The position numbers were made by a program, and so were the translations under genes. The notes beneath the pieces were generated by a model that saw nothing but the letters and a program-made list of their open reading frames with translations, made no database searches and was not told where the DNA came from. A DNA stretch of 34,343 nt from Candidatus Altarchaeota archaeon (GTDB lineage Archaea > Altiarchaeota > Altiarchaeia > IMC4 > QMZM01). Of this stretch, positions 23,248-31,994 are shown in pieces (positions within the stretch are counted from its first letter, which is position 1; each line of letters begins with the position of its first letter). Location: positions 1 through 34,343 of the forward strand of contig JAFGDV010000040.1 of the NCBI GenBank assembly GCA_016931955.1, given 5' to 3'.

Positions 23248-23256
23248 AGACAAAAG

Positions 23257-25119
23257 ATGACAGACATCAACTATAAAACATTGGGTTTCAAGTGCGGTAT
23301 CGAGATCCATCAGCAGTTGGAGACGCATAAGTTGTTCTGCGAGTGCCCTTCCATCATAAGAGAGGACGAACCCGACATCGTCGTCAGGAGAAAGATGAGG
23401 GCTGTCGCCGGAGAGATCGGAAACGTTGATCCTGCGGCGTTGTATGAATACCTCAGAGACAAGGAGATGATCTATCAAGCATACAGGGATACGACCTGTC
23501 TCGTGGAATTAGACGAAGAACCACCTCATCCGCTGAACGAGGAAGCCTTAGACACGGTCCTAGAGGCCTCGCTGCTCTTGAACGCGAAACCAGTGGATGA
23601 ACTGCAGGTCATGAGGAAGACAGTAATAGACGGCTCAAACACCTCAGGCTTCCAGAGGACCATTCTCGTGGCAATGGACGGCCACCTAGAAACAGAAGAA
23701 GGCAGAGTGAGAATACCGACCATCTGCCTCGAAGAAGACGCCGCAAGAAAAATAGGCGAAGAAAAGGATACGACAGTGTATAGGCTGGACAGACTCAGCA
23801 TACCTTTGATAGAGATAGCCACGACGCCAGACATAAAAAATCCAGGACATGCGAGAGAGGTTGCGGAAAAACTGGGGATGATACTGAGGGCGACAGGTAA
23901 GGTGAGAAGGGGATTAGGGACGATAAGGCAGGACCTGAACGTCTCCATAAGAGAGGGGGAGAGAGTAGAGATCAAAGGCGTACAGGATCTGCGTTTAATA
24001 GAAGACGTCCTCAGAAAAGAAGTGGAGAGACAGCTTATGCTGGTCGAGGTCAAGAAGGAACTGAAAAAAAGAGGGGCTAAAGCAGAAGACTTAGACTATG
24101 GGTTCGTTGACGTGACCCCTCTGTTCAAGAACACGAAGTCGACGATTGTCGCGAAAATGCTGGAGAAAGGCGCCAAGGTTATGGCTGTGAGACTGACGGG
24201 CTTCAAGGGATTGCTTAAGGGCAGGCTTGGACCTGAGCTGGCGCAGTACGCTAAAGCAGGTTCAGGTGTTAAGGGTATATTCCACTCAGACGAGCTCCCA
24301 GACTACGGCATAACTGAGGAGGAGGTTAAGGCCGTCGAGGATCGGCTGAAGATTAAAGATTATAAAGCGTTCGCTTTAGTAGTCGAAGAAAAGGAAACAG
24401 CAGAGAAGGCATTAGCTGAAGTGGTCAACAGATGCAAGACGGCGATAGATGGTGTCCCAGAGGAGACCCGGAAGGCTAAACCGGATGCGACAACAGAGTT
24501 CATGCGCCCACTTCCAGGATCGGCGAGGATGTATCCGGAGACAGACGAAGCACTTCTGGTTATCACCGAGGGGAGAATTGAGAGGATAAAGAGGGATATC
24601 CCTGAACTGCCAGAGGAACGGCTTGAGAGATACTTGAAGAAGGGCCTCAACCAAGAATTAGCTAATCAACTAATCAAGAGTCGTTCATCTGAGACCTTCG
24701 ACGAATTATCAGAGAAGTTCCCAGAGATTAAGGCCTCTACAATAGCGAATACCATACTTTCAATGCCGAAGGAGGTCAGGAAGAGATACAACGTGGACAC
24801 CAGTTCCCTGAGGAAAGAACACTATGAAGGGATCTTCAAGGAGATCATGGGAGGACGAACTACTAAGGAGTTCATACCTGACATTATGGCAGCCCTAGCA
24901 GCTGATCCGGAGAAATCTGTGGAAAAGGTCATCGAAGAAAAAGGCCTGCAGTCTATGACGGAGGAAGGAGTAGAGGAACTAGTAGGTAGGCTGATTTCGG
25001 AGAACAAGGGCATGACCTTCGGCGCCTTGATGGGTAAGACTATGGCAGAACTGAAAGGAAGGGCTGACGCAGAAGCCGTGAAAGAAATCATACACAGAAA
25101 ACTGCAAGCTAAAGGATAA
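23257..25119 (+). CDS. gatE: Glutamyl-tRNA(Gln) amidotransferase subunit E
   Basis: Kinase/tRNA-binding subunit of the archaeal GatDE amidotransferase, which converts misacylated Glu-tRNA-Gln to Gln-tRNA-Gln; the GatD amidase is not in the window. The N-terminus GFKCGIEIHQQLETHKLFCEC starts the GatB/E catalytic domain. Further motifs are DGSNTSGFQRT, IEIATTPDI and IRQDLNVSI; then comes the GatE-specific inserted domain (about residues 280-410) and a helical/YqeY-like C-terminal domain. Length is 620 residues, complete for the family. I use the ATG at 23257 because family similarity begins there; the frame runs upstream through a hairpin. The gene is flanked by pieces of another gatE on both sides. 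Confidence 0.95.
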   Translation: MTDINYKTLGFKCGIEIHQQLETHKLFCECPSIIREDEPDIVVRRKMRAVAGEIGNVDPAALYEYLRDKEMIYQAYRDTTCLVELDEEPPHPLNEEALDTVLEASLLLNAKPVDELQVMRKTVIDGSNTSGFQRTILVAMDGHLETEEGRVRIPTICLEEDAARKIGEEKDTTVYRLDRLSIPLIEIATTPDIKNPGHAREVAEKLGMILRATGKVRRGLGTIRQDLNVSIREGERVEIKGVQDLRLIEDVLRKEVERQLMLVEVKKELKKRGAKAEDLDYGFVDVTPLFKNTKSTIVAKMLEKGAKVMAVRLTGFKGLLKGRLGPELAQYAKAGSGVKGIFHSDELPDYGITEEEVKAVEDRLKIKDYKAFALVVEEKETAEKALAEVVNRCKTAIDGVPEETRKAKPDATTEFMRPLPGSARMYPETDEALLVITEGRIERIKRDIPELPEERLERYLKKGLNQELANQLIKSRSSETFDELSEKFPEIKASTIANTILSMPKEVRKRYNVDTSSLRKEHYEGIFKEIMGGRTTKEFIPDIMAALAADPEKSVEKVIEEKGLQSMTEEGVEELVGRLISENKGMTFGALMGKTMAELKGRADAEAVKEIIHRKLQAKG

Positions 25120-25128
25120 CGTCAAACA

Positions 25129-25183
25129 GAAAACCCAAAGGTTTCCTTTCTTTTGATCAACCTTTTCTTTAAGAAAGAAAAGG
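25129..25183. repeat. Composite two-hairpin repeat element, copy B
   Basis: GAAAACC (25129-25135) pairs with GGTTTC (25140-25145). A CTTTCTTTTGATCAA spacer follows, then CCTTTTCTTT (25161-25170) with AAAGAAAAGG (25174-25183). The layout and much of the sequence match copy A at 7462-7526. It separates the gatE stop from the 3' gatE remnant. Confidence 0.65.
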
Positions 25184-25190
25184 CTGGACG

Positions 25191-25256
25191 GAACTGAAAG
25201 GAAGGGCTGACGCAGAAGCCGTGAAAGAAATCATACAACAGAAGCTGGGAAAGTGA
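25191..25256 (+). pseudogene. 3' remnant of a second gatE copy
   Basis: 25191-25237 repeats 25048-25094 of the intact gatE exactly (47 bases). Then the two diverge but stay in frame: the remnant ends IIQQKLGK-stop (TGA 25254-25256), where the intact gene ends IIHRKLQAKG-stop. No start codon or upstream gatE sequence precedes it; the hairpin element does. Together with the 5' remnant it outlines a former or alternative gatE whose middle is missing. Confidence 0.75.
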
Positions 25257-25284
25257 CTTTGACCGTTTTTATTTGTCTACTCCA

Positions 25285-25295
25285 ATATTTAAAAC
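25285..25295 (+). promoter_or_regulatory. TATA-like box of the S6e/aIF2-gamma operon
   Basis: The tract ATATTTAAAAC lies about 38 bases upstream of the S6e ATG. A start about 26 bases downstream of the box would give a leader of roughly a dozen bases. Confidence 0.5.
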
Positions 25296-25327
25296 TACAG
25301 TCTATGGTGTAGATTCTGGGGATTACA

Positions 25328-25729
25328 ATGGATTTTAAAGTAGTTATAGGGGACCCTGAAACAGGGAAAAGCTATCAGCAGGAGATGAAAGAAGACAAAA
25401 CCAAAAAGGTTAAGGGGAAAAAGATCGGCGACGAGATAGATGGGGCGGTTTTAGGCCTCACCGGCTACAAACTGGTTATTACCGGCGGAAGCGACAAAGG
25501 CGGATTTCCCATAAAGAAGGGAGTGCATGGACGCGGCGGCGTGAAAGTGCTTATGAAGGGAGGAGTAGGCTACAACAAGAGGTGTGAAATCCGTAAAAGG
25601 AAGAGGGTTAAAGGTGAGGTAATCAGCGAAGACATCGTTCAGGTGAACATGAAGATCACCACCAGAGGGAAGAAGACAGTAGAAGAACTCCTCGGCTTAG
25701 GCGAAAAAGAAGAAGAAAAGAATGAATAA
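25328..25729 (+). CDS. rps6e: 30S ribosomal protein S6e
   Basis: Small-subunit ribosomal protein of the archaeal/eukaryotic S6e family (133 residues). It has the diagnostic KKIGDEIDG, TGGSDKGGFPIKKGVHG (about residues 53-69), VGYNKRCEIRKRKRVKGEVIS and IVQVNMKI segments. The archaeal version lacks the long phosphorylated C-terminal tail of eukaryotes, as here. It is the first gene of the translation/transcription operon and is separated from aIF2-gamma by three bases. The ATG at 25328 has no strong SD, which fits a first gene with a short leader. Confidence 0.95.
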   Translation: MDFKVVIGDPETGKSYQQEMKEDKTKKVKGKKIGDEIDGAVLGLTGYKLVITGGSDKGGFPIKKGVHGRGGVKVLMKGGVGYNKRCEIRKRKRVKGEVISEDIVQVNMKITTRGKKTVEELLGLGEKEEEKNE

Positions 25730-25732
25730 AGA

Positions 25733-26950
25733 ATGCAAGAGCACGTTCAACCTGAAATCAACATAGGCCTCGTAGGACACGTAGACCATGGAAAAACAAC
25801 ACTGACTAAGGCTTTATCTGGCGTATGGACTGACAGACACTCTGAGGAGATAAAGAGGGGAATATCCATACGTCTAGGCTATGCTGACTGCTCATTCTAC
25901 AGGTGCAAGAAATGCGATGACCCTGGATGCTACTGCACACAGGAGAAGTGCCCTCGCTGCGGCTCTGAAACAGAGTTCTTGAGGAAGGTCTCGTTCGTGG
26001 ATTCACCAGGACACGAGACCTTGATGGCTACGATGCTTTCAGGCGCCGCCATAATGGATGGGGCGGTTTTAGTCATCGCCGCCAACGAGAAATGCCCGCA
26101 GCCACAGACTGCAGAACACCTTATGGCGTTAGACATACTAGGCGTTAAGAATATCATCATAGCCCAGAACAAGATAGACTTGGTTACGAAGGAGCGGGCT
26201 GAAGAGAACCACTTAGAGATTAAGGGGTTTGTAAAGGGTACCATGGCCGAGAATTCCCTGATAATACCAATTGCAGCTCACTATAATGCAAACATCGACG
26301 TTCTCATAAAGGCGATACATGAGAGAATCCCAACACCAAAAAGGAATCTGGAGAAGACACCCATAATGCGGGTGGCTAGATCCTTCGACGTCAACCGCCC
26401 AGGCACCAAGATAGAGGACATAAAAGGTGGGATCGTAGGTGGCTCAATAATGCAGGGCAGGTTCAAGGTTGGGGATAAAATAGAGTTCCTCCCAGGTGTC
26501 AAGAAGAAGAATACATATCATCCAATACAGACAGAGATAGTGAGTCTGTCGTTCAGTAATGTCAACCTAGAGGCCGCTCAGCCAGGTGGCTTGATTGCCA
26601 TCGGCACAAAACTCGACCCAGCACTCACGAAGTCGGACAACATGTCAGGTAATGTCGTAGGCTTACCCGGGAAATTATCAGCGTCTAGAGAAAAGTTGAG
26701 TTTGGATATTACGCTGTTGAAGAGGCTCTTCGGAGCCAAGGATGAGGTCATGATAAAGCCCATCGAAAAGAATGAAGCCTTGATGTTGTCTGCTGGCAGC
26801 GCCATAACCGTCGGCTTGGTAACCGACCCAAAGAGGGGCGACCTCAGGCTGAAGCTGCCAGTATGCGTAGAGGAAGGTGATTTGGTAGCCATAAGCAGAC
26901 GATTCGAAGCCCGCTGGCGCCTTATCGGCTACGGGATAGTCAAAGAATGA
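25733..26950 (+). CDS. Translation initiation factor aIF2 subunit gamma
   Basis: GTPase core subunit of aIF2, which delivers Met-tRNAi to the small subunit and can protect mRNA 5' ends in archaea. G1 is GHVDHGKT (residues 15-22) and G3 is DSPGHE (90-95). NKIDL is the G4 motif. A four-Cys zinc knuckle (C58, C61, C73, C76) sits in the insertion typical of gamma subunits. Two beta-barrel domains fill residues 205-405. The length of 405 residues is normal. It begins three bases after S6e and ends in an ATGA overlap with the PIN gene. The alpha and beta subunits are not in the window. Confidence 0.96.
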   Translation: MQEHVQPEINIGLVGHVDHGKTTLTKALSGVWTDRHSEEIKRGISIRLGYADCSFYRCKKCDDPGCYCTQEKCPRCGSETEFLRKVSFVDSPGHETLMATMLSGAAIMDGAVLVIAANEKCPQPQTAEHLMALDILGVKNIIIAQNKIDLVTKERAEENHLEIKGFVKGTMAENSLIIPIAAHYNANIDVLIKAIHERIPTPKRNLEKTPIMRVARSFDVNRPGTKIEDIKGGIVGGSIMQGRFKVGDKIEFLPGVKKKNTYHPIQTEIVSLSFSNVNLEAAQPGGLIAIGTKLDPALTKSDNMSGNVVGLPGKLSASREKLSLDITLLKRLFGAKDEVMIKPIEKNEALMLSAGSAITVGLVTDPKRGDLRLKLPVCVEEGDLVAISRRFEARWRLIGYGIVKE

Positions 26951-27342
26951 CGACCATTATCCTGGACACGAATTTCCTATTGCTGCCTTACACTGAGAAG
27001 GTTGATGTGTTCGGAGAGATAGAGCGTCTTGTCGTTGATGAATGCGAACTCTGCACTTTAGCCGGCGTCTTGGAAGAGCTGCTGGGAATACGAGACAACA
27101 GAGAAAGCAAGGGCCGCGACAAGATTGCGGCGAAAATAGCACTACAACTGATAGAGAAAAAAAAAGTCAAGGTTATTGAAAGCCGTGGACGAGTAGATGA
27201 GCAGATAATCGAATACGCAAAAAAAAACAAAGAGACAATGGTGTGTACCAACGACAAAGAACTTAAGAGGAGGTTAATAGGGTTGGGAATCCCAGTAATA
27301 CACATCATGAGTGGGCGCAGGCTTGGACTCTCCAGCCCCTAA
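26947..27342 (+). CDS. PIN-domain RNase, Fcf1/VapC9-like
   Basis: A 131-residue PIN domain with acidic residues D7 (ILDTNF), E43/E44 (VLEELLG), D84 and D103 ([11 protein letters not shown]), the set needed for metal-dependent RNA cleavage. Archaeal homologues sit next to aIF2-gamma and resemble the rRNA-processing Fcf1/Utp24 group, so a role in ribosome maturation is more likely than a toxin-antitoxin role. No antitoxin-like gene is adjacent. The 4-base ATGA overlap with aIF2-gamma indicates coupled translation. Confidence 0.88.
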   Translation: MTTIILDTNFLLLPYTEKVDVFGEIERLVVDECELCTLAGVLEELLGIRDNRESKGRDKIAAKIALQLIEKKKVKVIESRGRVDEQIIEYAKKNKETMVCTNDKELKRRLIGLGIPVIHIMSGRRLGLSSP

Positions 27343-27356
27343 TTTAAATTAATTAA
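27341..27356 (+). promoter_or_regulatory. TATA-like tract before hppA
   Basis: AATTTAAATTAATTAAAG follows the PIN gene stop and lies 40-55 bases upstream of the hppA ATG. A GAGGATAAAAAATG SD/start follows. This suggests an internal promoter for the pyrophosphatase and downstream genes. Confidence 0.45.
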
Positions 27357-27395
27357 AGGCTAATAGTTAATCTCAGTTCATAGAGAGGATAAAAA

Positions 27396-29411
27396 ATGGA
27401 TCTTGGTGTTTTACCGCCAATCTCGGGTATATGTGCACTGGTCTTTGTAGCATTTCTGATAAGGAAGGTGATGAAAGAAGGCTATGGAACAGAAAAGATG
27501 AAGGAGATCTCTGATGCAATACATGAAGGAGCGATGGCGTTCCTGAAGACAGAATATACAGCCATCTTGATATTCGCAATCTTTATGACGATAATACTGG
27601 CAGGATTAATAAATGTGCCGACGGCTGTCGCATATATTGGAGGAGCTATCTGTTCTTCGGCTGCTGGCTTCATAGGGATGAACATAGCAACCAAGGCTAA
27701 TGTTAGAACGGCCGAGGCTGCGAAAAAAGGCCTTGACAATGCATTAAAAGTGGCTTTCTCCGGCGGGGCGGTGATGGGCCTCTCTATAGTAGGCATTGGT
27801 TTACTTGGGATATACATCGCATACATAACCCTCGGAGGTCAGAGCATCCAAGATTATGATGTAATCAACATAATCACCGGCTTCGGTCTCGGCGCAAGCT
27901 CTATTGCATTGTTCGCCAGAGTCGGCGGCGGCATATTTACAAAGGGCGCGGATGTCGGTGCAGACCTCGTGGGGAAGGTCGAAGCAGGAATCCCTGAAGA
28001 CGATCCACGGAATCCTGCAGTAATAGCCGACAATGTCGGAGACAACGTTGGGGACGTTGCAGGGATGGGGGCAGATCTCTTTGAAAGCTACGTTAACGCT
28101 ATAATAGCTGCGATGGTCATAGGGTTGACAGTATATGGCATCACCGGTGTCATATTCCCGATGGCTCTCGCAGGGGCAGGTATCCTGGCATCCATAGTGG
28201 GAACATTCTTTGTTTCAACAAAGGAGGGTGCAAAGACATCAGAACTCCTATTCGCCCTCCGGAAGGGCGTCTACGTTACCGCTATCCTAATCATAATAGC
28301 GACCTATTTCCTGGTTCAGGGAACTGTAGAAGACATAAATGTCTTCTATTCCGCAGTTATTGGCTTGGTGGTTGGTGTCGCCATAGGACTGATAACTGAA
28401 TACTATACTTCAAGCGGCTACGGTCCGACAAAGAGGGTTGCTGAATCGGCCCAGACAGGTGCTGGAACAAACATAATAAGCGGTCTCTCAGTCGGGATGA
28501 AAAGCACAATGATGCCGATACTGCTTATTGCAATAGCGATTGTGGTAGCATACAGCCTCTGTAGTGGCATAAATCCCGAATCGAATTCAGGTATCTATGG
28601 CATTGCTGTGGCTGCCGTTGGAATGCTGTCAACCCTTGGAATGACCATGTCAACTGACGCCTATGGTCCGATAGCAGATAATGCTGGCGGGATAACAGAG
28701 ATGGCAGGCCTCGGGAAGGAGATAAGGAAGAGAACCGATGCCTTAGATGCCTTAGGGAATACGACGGCTGCAACAGGTAAAGGGTTTGCGATAGCCTCGG
28801 CGGCTCTCACCGCACTTGCTCTGCTGTCAGCATACACCACAGCAACAGGTGTTATCGTCATAGATCTCACAAAATCGGAGGTAATAGCAGGAGTCTTCAT
28901 CGGGGGAATGCTACCCTTCCTGTTCTCGTCTTTCACCATGGATGCTGTGGGTAAGGCTGCCTTTGGGATAGTTAACGAGGTTAGAAGACAGTTCAAGGAG
29001 ATCGCTGGTCTGATGGAAGGCAAAGCCAAGGCAGATTATGCTACCTGCGTTAACATAAGCACGAAGACAGCAATCAAGGAGATGATAGTTCCCGGCTTGC
29101 TGGCGGTTACGGCCCCCATCATAATGGGTCTGCTCTTAGGTGCGGAAGCCCTAGGCGGCCTCCTTGCCGGAGCAATAGTTTCAGGCTTCCTCCTGGCTGT
29201 GATGATGGCGAACACCGGAGCGGCATGGGATAACGCCAAAAAATACATTGAGGAAGGGAATCTGGGTGGAAAAGGCTCCAACGCACACAAGGCCGCTGTG
29301 ATAGGAGACACAGTAGGCGATCCCTTCAAAGACACCGCAGGCCCGTCACTAAACATACTTATAAAGTTGATGTCCGTAGTAGCTTTGGTATTTGCACCAC
29401 TATTCATCTAA
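27396..29411 (+). CDS. hppA: Membrane-bound ion-translocating pyrophosphatase
   Basis: Integral membrane pyrophosphatase that couples PPi hydrolysis to H+ or Na+ export. It has 671 residues with about 16 hydrophobic helices. The PPi/Mg site segment [19 protein letters not shown] lies near residues 200-225 and the C-terminal [15 protein letters not shown] near residue 640. In [10 protein letters not shown] (about residues 452-462) an Ala occupies the position that is Lys in K+-independent enzymes, so this is predicted to be the K+-dependent class. Whether it pumps H+ or Na+ cannot be settled by eye. It sits inside a translation/transcription operon between the PIN gene and rpo7, where it would remove PPi made by polymerisation. 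Confidence 0.96.
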   Translation: MDLGVLPPISGICALVFVAFLIRKVMKEGYGTEKMKEISDAIHEGAMAFLKTEYTAILIFAIFMTIILAGLINVPTAVAYIGGAICSSAAGFIGMNIATKANVRTAEAAKKGLDNALKVAFSGGAVMGLSIVGIGLLGIYIAYITLGGQSIQDYDVINIITGFGLGASSIALFARVGGGIFTKGADVGADLVGKVEAGIPEDDPRNPAVIADNVGDNVGDVAGMGADLFESYVNAIIAAMVIGLTVYGITGVIFPMALAGAGILASIVGTFFVSTKEGAKTSELLFALRKGVYVTAILIIIATYFLVQGTVEDINVFYSAVIGLVVGVAIGLITEYYTSSGYGPTKRVAESAQTGAGTNIISGLSVGMKSTMMPILLIAIAIVVAYSLCSGINPESNSGIYGIAVAAVGMLSTLGMTMSTDAYGPIADNAGGITEMAGLGKEIRKRTDALDALGNTTAATGKGFAIASAALTALALLSAYTTATGVIVIDLTKSEVIAGVFIGGMLPFLFSSFTMDAVGKAAFGIVNEVRRQFKEIAGLMEGKAKADYATCVNISTKTAIKEMIVPGLLAVTAPIIMGLLLGAEALGGLLAGAIVSGFLLAVMMANTGAAWDNAKKYIEEGNLGGKGSNAHKAAVIGDTVGDPFKDTAGPSLNILIKLMSVVALVFAPLFI

Positions 29412-29420
29412 AAAAAGAAA

Positions 29421-30020
29421 ATGTACAAAATACTGACTGTAGAGGATACAGTAAGGGTTCCACCGAGGAGATTCGATGAAAACCTGAAGACTGTGATCAC
29501 TTCAGAGTTCGAGAACACCATCACAGGCAGAATAGATAAAAACGTGGGCATCGTCCTCTCCGTGCTAAAGGTAGTGGACATGGGGGAGGGTAAGATCATA
29601 ATGGGGGACGGAGCAATATACTACAACGTAACCCTAGAGGTGCTGGTATACCAGCCTGTCCTGAATGAGGTCATCGAAGGCTCCGTTTCAGAGATAATAG
29701 AGTTCGGCGCCTTTGTGAACTTCGGTCCAATGGATGGCTTAGCCCATGTATCACAGATAACCGAAGACTACATGAGCTACGACCAGAAGAACTCGATGCT
29801 AGTCGGAAAAGAAACCAAAAAAACATTAAAACTAGGCGACACCATAAGGGCCAGGATCGTCTCAGTGAGCCTGAAACCAAAGTTCTCCAGCTCCAAGATA
29901 GGCTTAACAATGAGGCAACCCTATCTAGGTAAGCTGGATTGGCTAGAAGAGGAGAAGAAAGCCCAAAAGAAGAAAGAGACTAAAGTAGAGAAGAAAGAAA
30001 AACCAAGGGAGAAAAAATGA
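29421..30020 (+). CDS. rpo7: DNA-directed RNA polymerase subunit Rpo7 (RpoE')
   Basis: Stalk subunit of archaeal RNA polymerase (orthologue of eukaryotic Rpb7) that pairs with Rpo4 and binds nascent RNA. The N-terminal RNP-like domain (MYKILTVEDTVRVPPRRF) is followed by an S1 domain with VSEIIEFGAFVNFGPMDGLAHVSQI (about residues 87-111). The last 25 residues are an added Lys/Glu-rich tail (EEEKKAQKKKETKVEKKEK), similar in style to the S24e tail in the same operon. It starts nine bases after hppA and overlaps spt4 by 4 bases. Confidence 0.96.
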   Translation: MYKILTVEDTVRVPPRRFDENLKTVITSEFENTITGRIDKNVGIVLSVLKVVDMGEGKIIMGDGAIYYNVTLEVLVYQPVLNEVIEGSVSEIIEFGAFVNFGPMDGLAHVSQITEDYMSYDQKNSMLVGKETKKTLKLGDTIRARIVSVSLKPKFSSSKIGLTMRQPYLGKLDWLEEEKKAQKKKETKVEKKEKPREKK

Positions 30021-30193
30021 GGGCCTGCAAGAAATGCCATAAACTAACGGAAGAAGAAACATGTACAGTCTGCGGGACTTCAACGTCCCAGTACTGGAGC
30101 GGCTACCTCGGCATCATAGACCCGGAGAACTCCGAAATCGCAAAAAAGATGGGTATAAAGGTTCCTGGCGAATATGCATTAAAGGTCAGATAA
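30017..30193 (+). CDS. spt4: Transcription elongation factor Spt4 (RpoE'')
   Basis: A 58-residue zinc protein, partner of Spt5 in processive elongation. Zinc ligands are C4, C7, C16 and C19 (MRACKKCHKL, CTVCG), followed by SQYWSGYLGIIDPENSEIAKKMG, typical of archaeal Spt4. The frame is short but unambiguous. The start overlaps the rpo7 stop (ATGA at 30017-30020), and the next gene begins one base after its TAA, so all three are translationally coupled. Confidence 0.95.
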   Translation: MRACKKCHKLTEEETCTVCGTSTSQYWSGYLGIIDPENSEIAKKMGIKVPGEYALKVR

Positions 30194-30194
30194 C

Positions 30195-30698
30195 ATGGCA
30201 TTTTTGGGTCTGCCCGCACACCTCAGACGAAAGCTGAAGAAACCACTAGGCAATCTGCTGGCAGACGTCAGCGAAGTAGATATAAGATCTGACACCCTAA
30301 TAATATGTGTCGGCGACAAAACAACGGAAGAAATCCTTAAAAGAGGATTCAGACCAAAAATATGTGTCTACGACGGCAAAATAAAGAGAAAAGGAATACA
30401 GATACCAGAGATAATAGAGAAATACGACGCAGAAAAAATAAGACTCAACAATCCCCCTGGGAGTTTAAACATTGAAGTGTTCAATGCAATAGATAACGCA
30501 TTGAAAAGCAAAAAAGGCTTCAAGATAAGGATAGACGGCGAAGAAGACCTTATAACGCTGGCTGCCATCGACAGGGCTCCAATAGACTCATTGGTCTTCT
30601 ATGGACAACCCGGAGAAGGCGTCGTCGCTGTAAGAGTGGACGAGGAAAAGAAAAAAAAGGTAAAAGAGATACTAGAGGCGATGCAGAATGAAAATTGA
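30195..30698 (+). CDS. GTP-dependent dephospho-CoA kinase (DUF359)
   Basis: Archaeal DPCK of the DUF359 family, which phosphorylates dephospho-CoA with GTP in the last step of CoA synthesis and is unrelated to bacterial CoaE. Conserved pieces: CVGDKTTEEIL (residues 38-48), NPPGSLNIEV (86-95), DGEEDLITLAAI (114-125) and FYGQPGEGVVAVRV (135-148). The length of 167 residues fits. It overlaps the S24e start by 11 bases, a conserved archaeal pairing. The CoaB gene at 15322 provides another CoA step in this window. Confidence 0.94.
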   Translation: MAFLGLPAHLRRKLKKPLGNLLADVSEVDIRSDTLIICVGDKTTEEILKRGFRPKICVYDGKIKRKGIQIPEIIEKYDAEKIRLNNPPGSLNIEVFNAIDNALKSKKGFKIRIDGEEDLITLAAIDRAPIDSLVFYGQPGEGVVAVRVDEEKKKKVKEILEAMQNEN

Positions 30699-31251
30699 GG
30701 TAACAGATGACCGAACGAACCCCCTCCTCAATAGAAGGGAGATAAGGTTCAAGGTAGTGCATGATGGACCTACCCCAAAAATGCTAGACATCAGGAAGGC
30801 ATTGATAGAGGAATTGAATCTGAATAAGGAGCTGACTATAGTGAACAGCATAAAATTAGAATACGGCGGAAGCATTATAAAAGGCTACGCGAAAGTCTAC
30901 GAAGACAAGGAAAGTATGGAAGTGGAACAAGAGAACAAGATAAAAAAGAACCTCAAACCAAAAGAAGAAAAGATGGCTGAAGGAGAGGCCAAGAAAGCGG
31001 AGACAAAGGAGGAAAGGACCGAACCAGAGGCTGCAGAAGAGAAACCAGTGGAAAAAGTAGAAGACACAGAACCAGCAGAAGAAAAGACCGAACCCAAAAC
31101 TGCAGAAGAGAAAACAGGGAAGAAAGAAAAGAAACCATTGGAGAAGGTAGGAGACAAAGAAACAAAACCAGAGACAACAGAAGAGAAACCAGGGAAGAAA
31201 GAAAAGAAACCTAAAGCTGCGAAAGAGAAACCCAAGGAGGAAAAGAAATGA
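30688..31251 (+). CDS. rps24e: 30S ribosomal protein S24e with long charged tail
   Basis: The S24e domain (about residues 1-95: [21 protein letters not shown], a [12 protein letters not shown] end) is followed by about 90 residues built from repeats of Glu, Lys, Pro and Thr (EEKP, KKEKKP and TEPEAAEEK-type units). Typical archaeal S24e proteins are near 100 residues, so the tail almost doubles it. The DNA of the tail is repetitive and A/G-rich. It may be an intrinsically disordered RNA- or protein-binding extension. The gene overlaps DPCK upstream and S27ae downstream (ATGA), so it is in the usual operon slot. Confidence 0.92.
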   Translation: MKIEVTDDRTNPLLNRREIRFKVVHDGPTPKMLDIRKALIEELNLNKELTIVNSIKLEYGGSIIKGYAKVYEDKESMEVEQENKIKKNLKPKEEKMAEGEAKKAETKEERTEPEAAEEKPVEKVEDTEPAEEKTEPKTAEEKTGKKEKKPLEKVGDKETKPETTEEKPGKKEKKPKAAKEKPKEEKK

Positions 31252-31403
31252 GCAAGAGATGGGAGAGGTATGAAGTCAAGGATGACAAGGTTGTGAGAAA
31301 GAACAGGAGCTGCCCGAAGTGCGGCGAAGGCACCTTCTTAGCCGACCACGAAAACAGGCTATCATGCGGCAAATGCGGGTACACTGAATTCAAGAAAAAG
31401 TGA
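31248..31403 (+). CDS. rps27ae: 30S ribosomal protein S27ae
   Basis: A 51-residue zinc ribosomal protein with ligands C22, C25, C40 and C43 ([27 protein letters not shown]). It matches the archaeal S27ae family, which lacks the eukaryotic ubiquitin fusion. The start overlaps the S24e stop (ATGA, 31248-31251) and the stop overlaps the GTG start of the next gene (31400-31403). Confidence 0.95.
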   Translation: MSKRWERYEVKDDKVVRKNRSCPKCGEGTFLADHENRLSCGKCGYTEFKKK

Positions 31404-31951
31404 AAGTCGTTGGATTAGACCTCGCCGGAAACCCAAAAAACGACACCGGCTTCTGTATCATGGAGGTCGCAGACGACAGAAAACACGTTTCTACGAGCAT
31501 AGTGCACTCTGATCCGGAAATCATTGAAAAACTCAAGGAGATAAAACCAGAGCTAGTAGCGATAGATGCACCCCTCACCTATAGCGGCACCAACAGGAGA
31601 TGCGACGACGAGCTTAGAGAATACGGTGCACTGCCAGTAACCCTCCGGGGCATGGAGACACTCGCGAAGAGGGGGAGTATGCTGGCAGAAAAACTCAGAG
31701 ACAATGGAATGGAATTCATTGAAGTCTTCTCCACTGCGACAGCAAAGATTCTGGGATTCTATGATAGAAGAGAGATGATGATGCAGAAGAATCTCATCGC
31801 TTCAGGAATCAAAGGCAGCGTGGATGAGAGAATCCTGAGCAAGGATGAACTAGATGCTATATTTGCTGCCATAACAGCCTGCCTGCACCTGAGTGAAAAA
31901 ACAGTGGCAGTCGGCGAAGGAGACAATAGGATAATCACCCCCCAGGTATGA
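31400..31951 (+). CDS. DUF429 protein (RNase H-like fold, unknown function)
   Basis: A 183-residue DUF429 protein starting at GTG 31400. [19 protein letters not shown] is the family's first strand-loop with D6 and resembles the RNase H/actin-type fold. [11 protein letters not shown] (about residues 53-63) and the C-terminal [16 protein letters not shown] segment hold further conserved acids. The biochemical role is unknown to me; nuclease-like activity is only an inference from fold. It is the last gene of the operon, overlapping S27ae by 4 bases and followed by a promoter at 31958. Confidence 0.82.
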   Translation: MKVVGLDLAGNPKNDTGFCIMEVADDRKHVSTSIVHSDPEIIEKLKEIKPELVAIDAPLTYSGTNRRCDDELREYGALPVTLRGMETLAKRGSMLAEKLRDNGMEFIEVFSTATAKILGFYDRREMMMQKNLIASGIKGSVDERILSKDELDAIFAAITACLHLSEKTVAVGEGDNRIITPQV

Positions 31952-31957
31952 AAGCGA

Positions 31958-31986
31958 TTTATATCCTCGTTACCTAAATATTTAGG
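31958..31986 (+). promoter_or_regulatory. TATA box plus 14-base palindrome before the FAD oxidoreductase
   Basis: TTTATAT (31958-31964) is a plausible TATA box. CCTAAATATTTAGG (31973-31986) is a perfect palindrome lying between the box and the ATG at 31995, about where transcription would start. A protein bound there would block initiation, so it is a candidate operator for a repressor. The binding protein is unknown. Confidence 0.5.
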
Positions 31987-31994
31987 CGGCAAAA

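Noticed and set aside
23191-23256. N-terminal extension of GatE (22 extra residues upstream of 23257)
   Set aside because: The extra residues are translated hairpin sequence with no family similarity; the conserved GatE N-terminus starts at the ATG at 23257.
26947-27342. VapC toxin of a toxin-antitoxin pair
   Set aside because: No small antitoxin gene is next to it, and the position after aIF2-gamma is a conserved archaeal housekeeping context.
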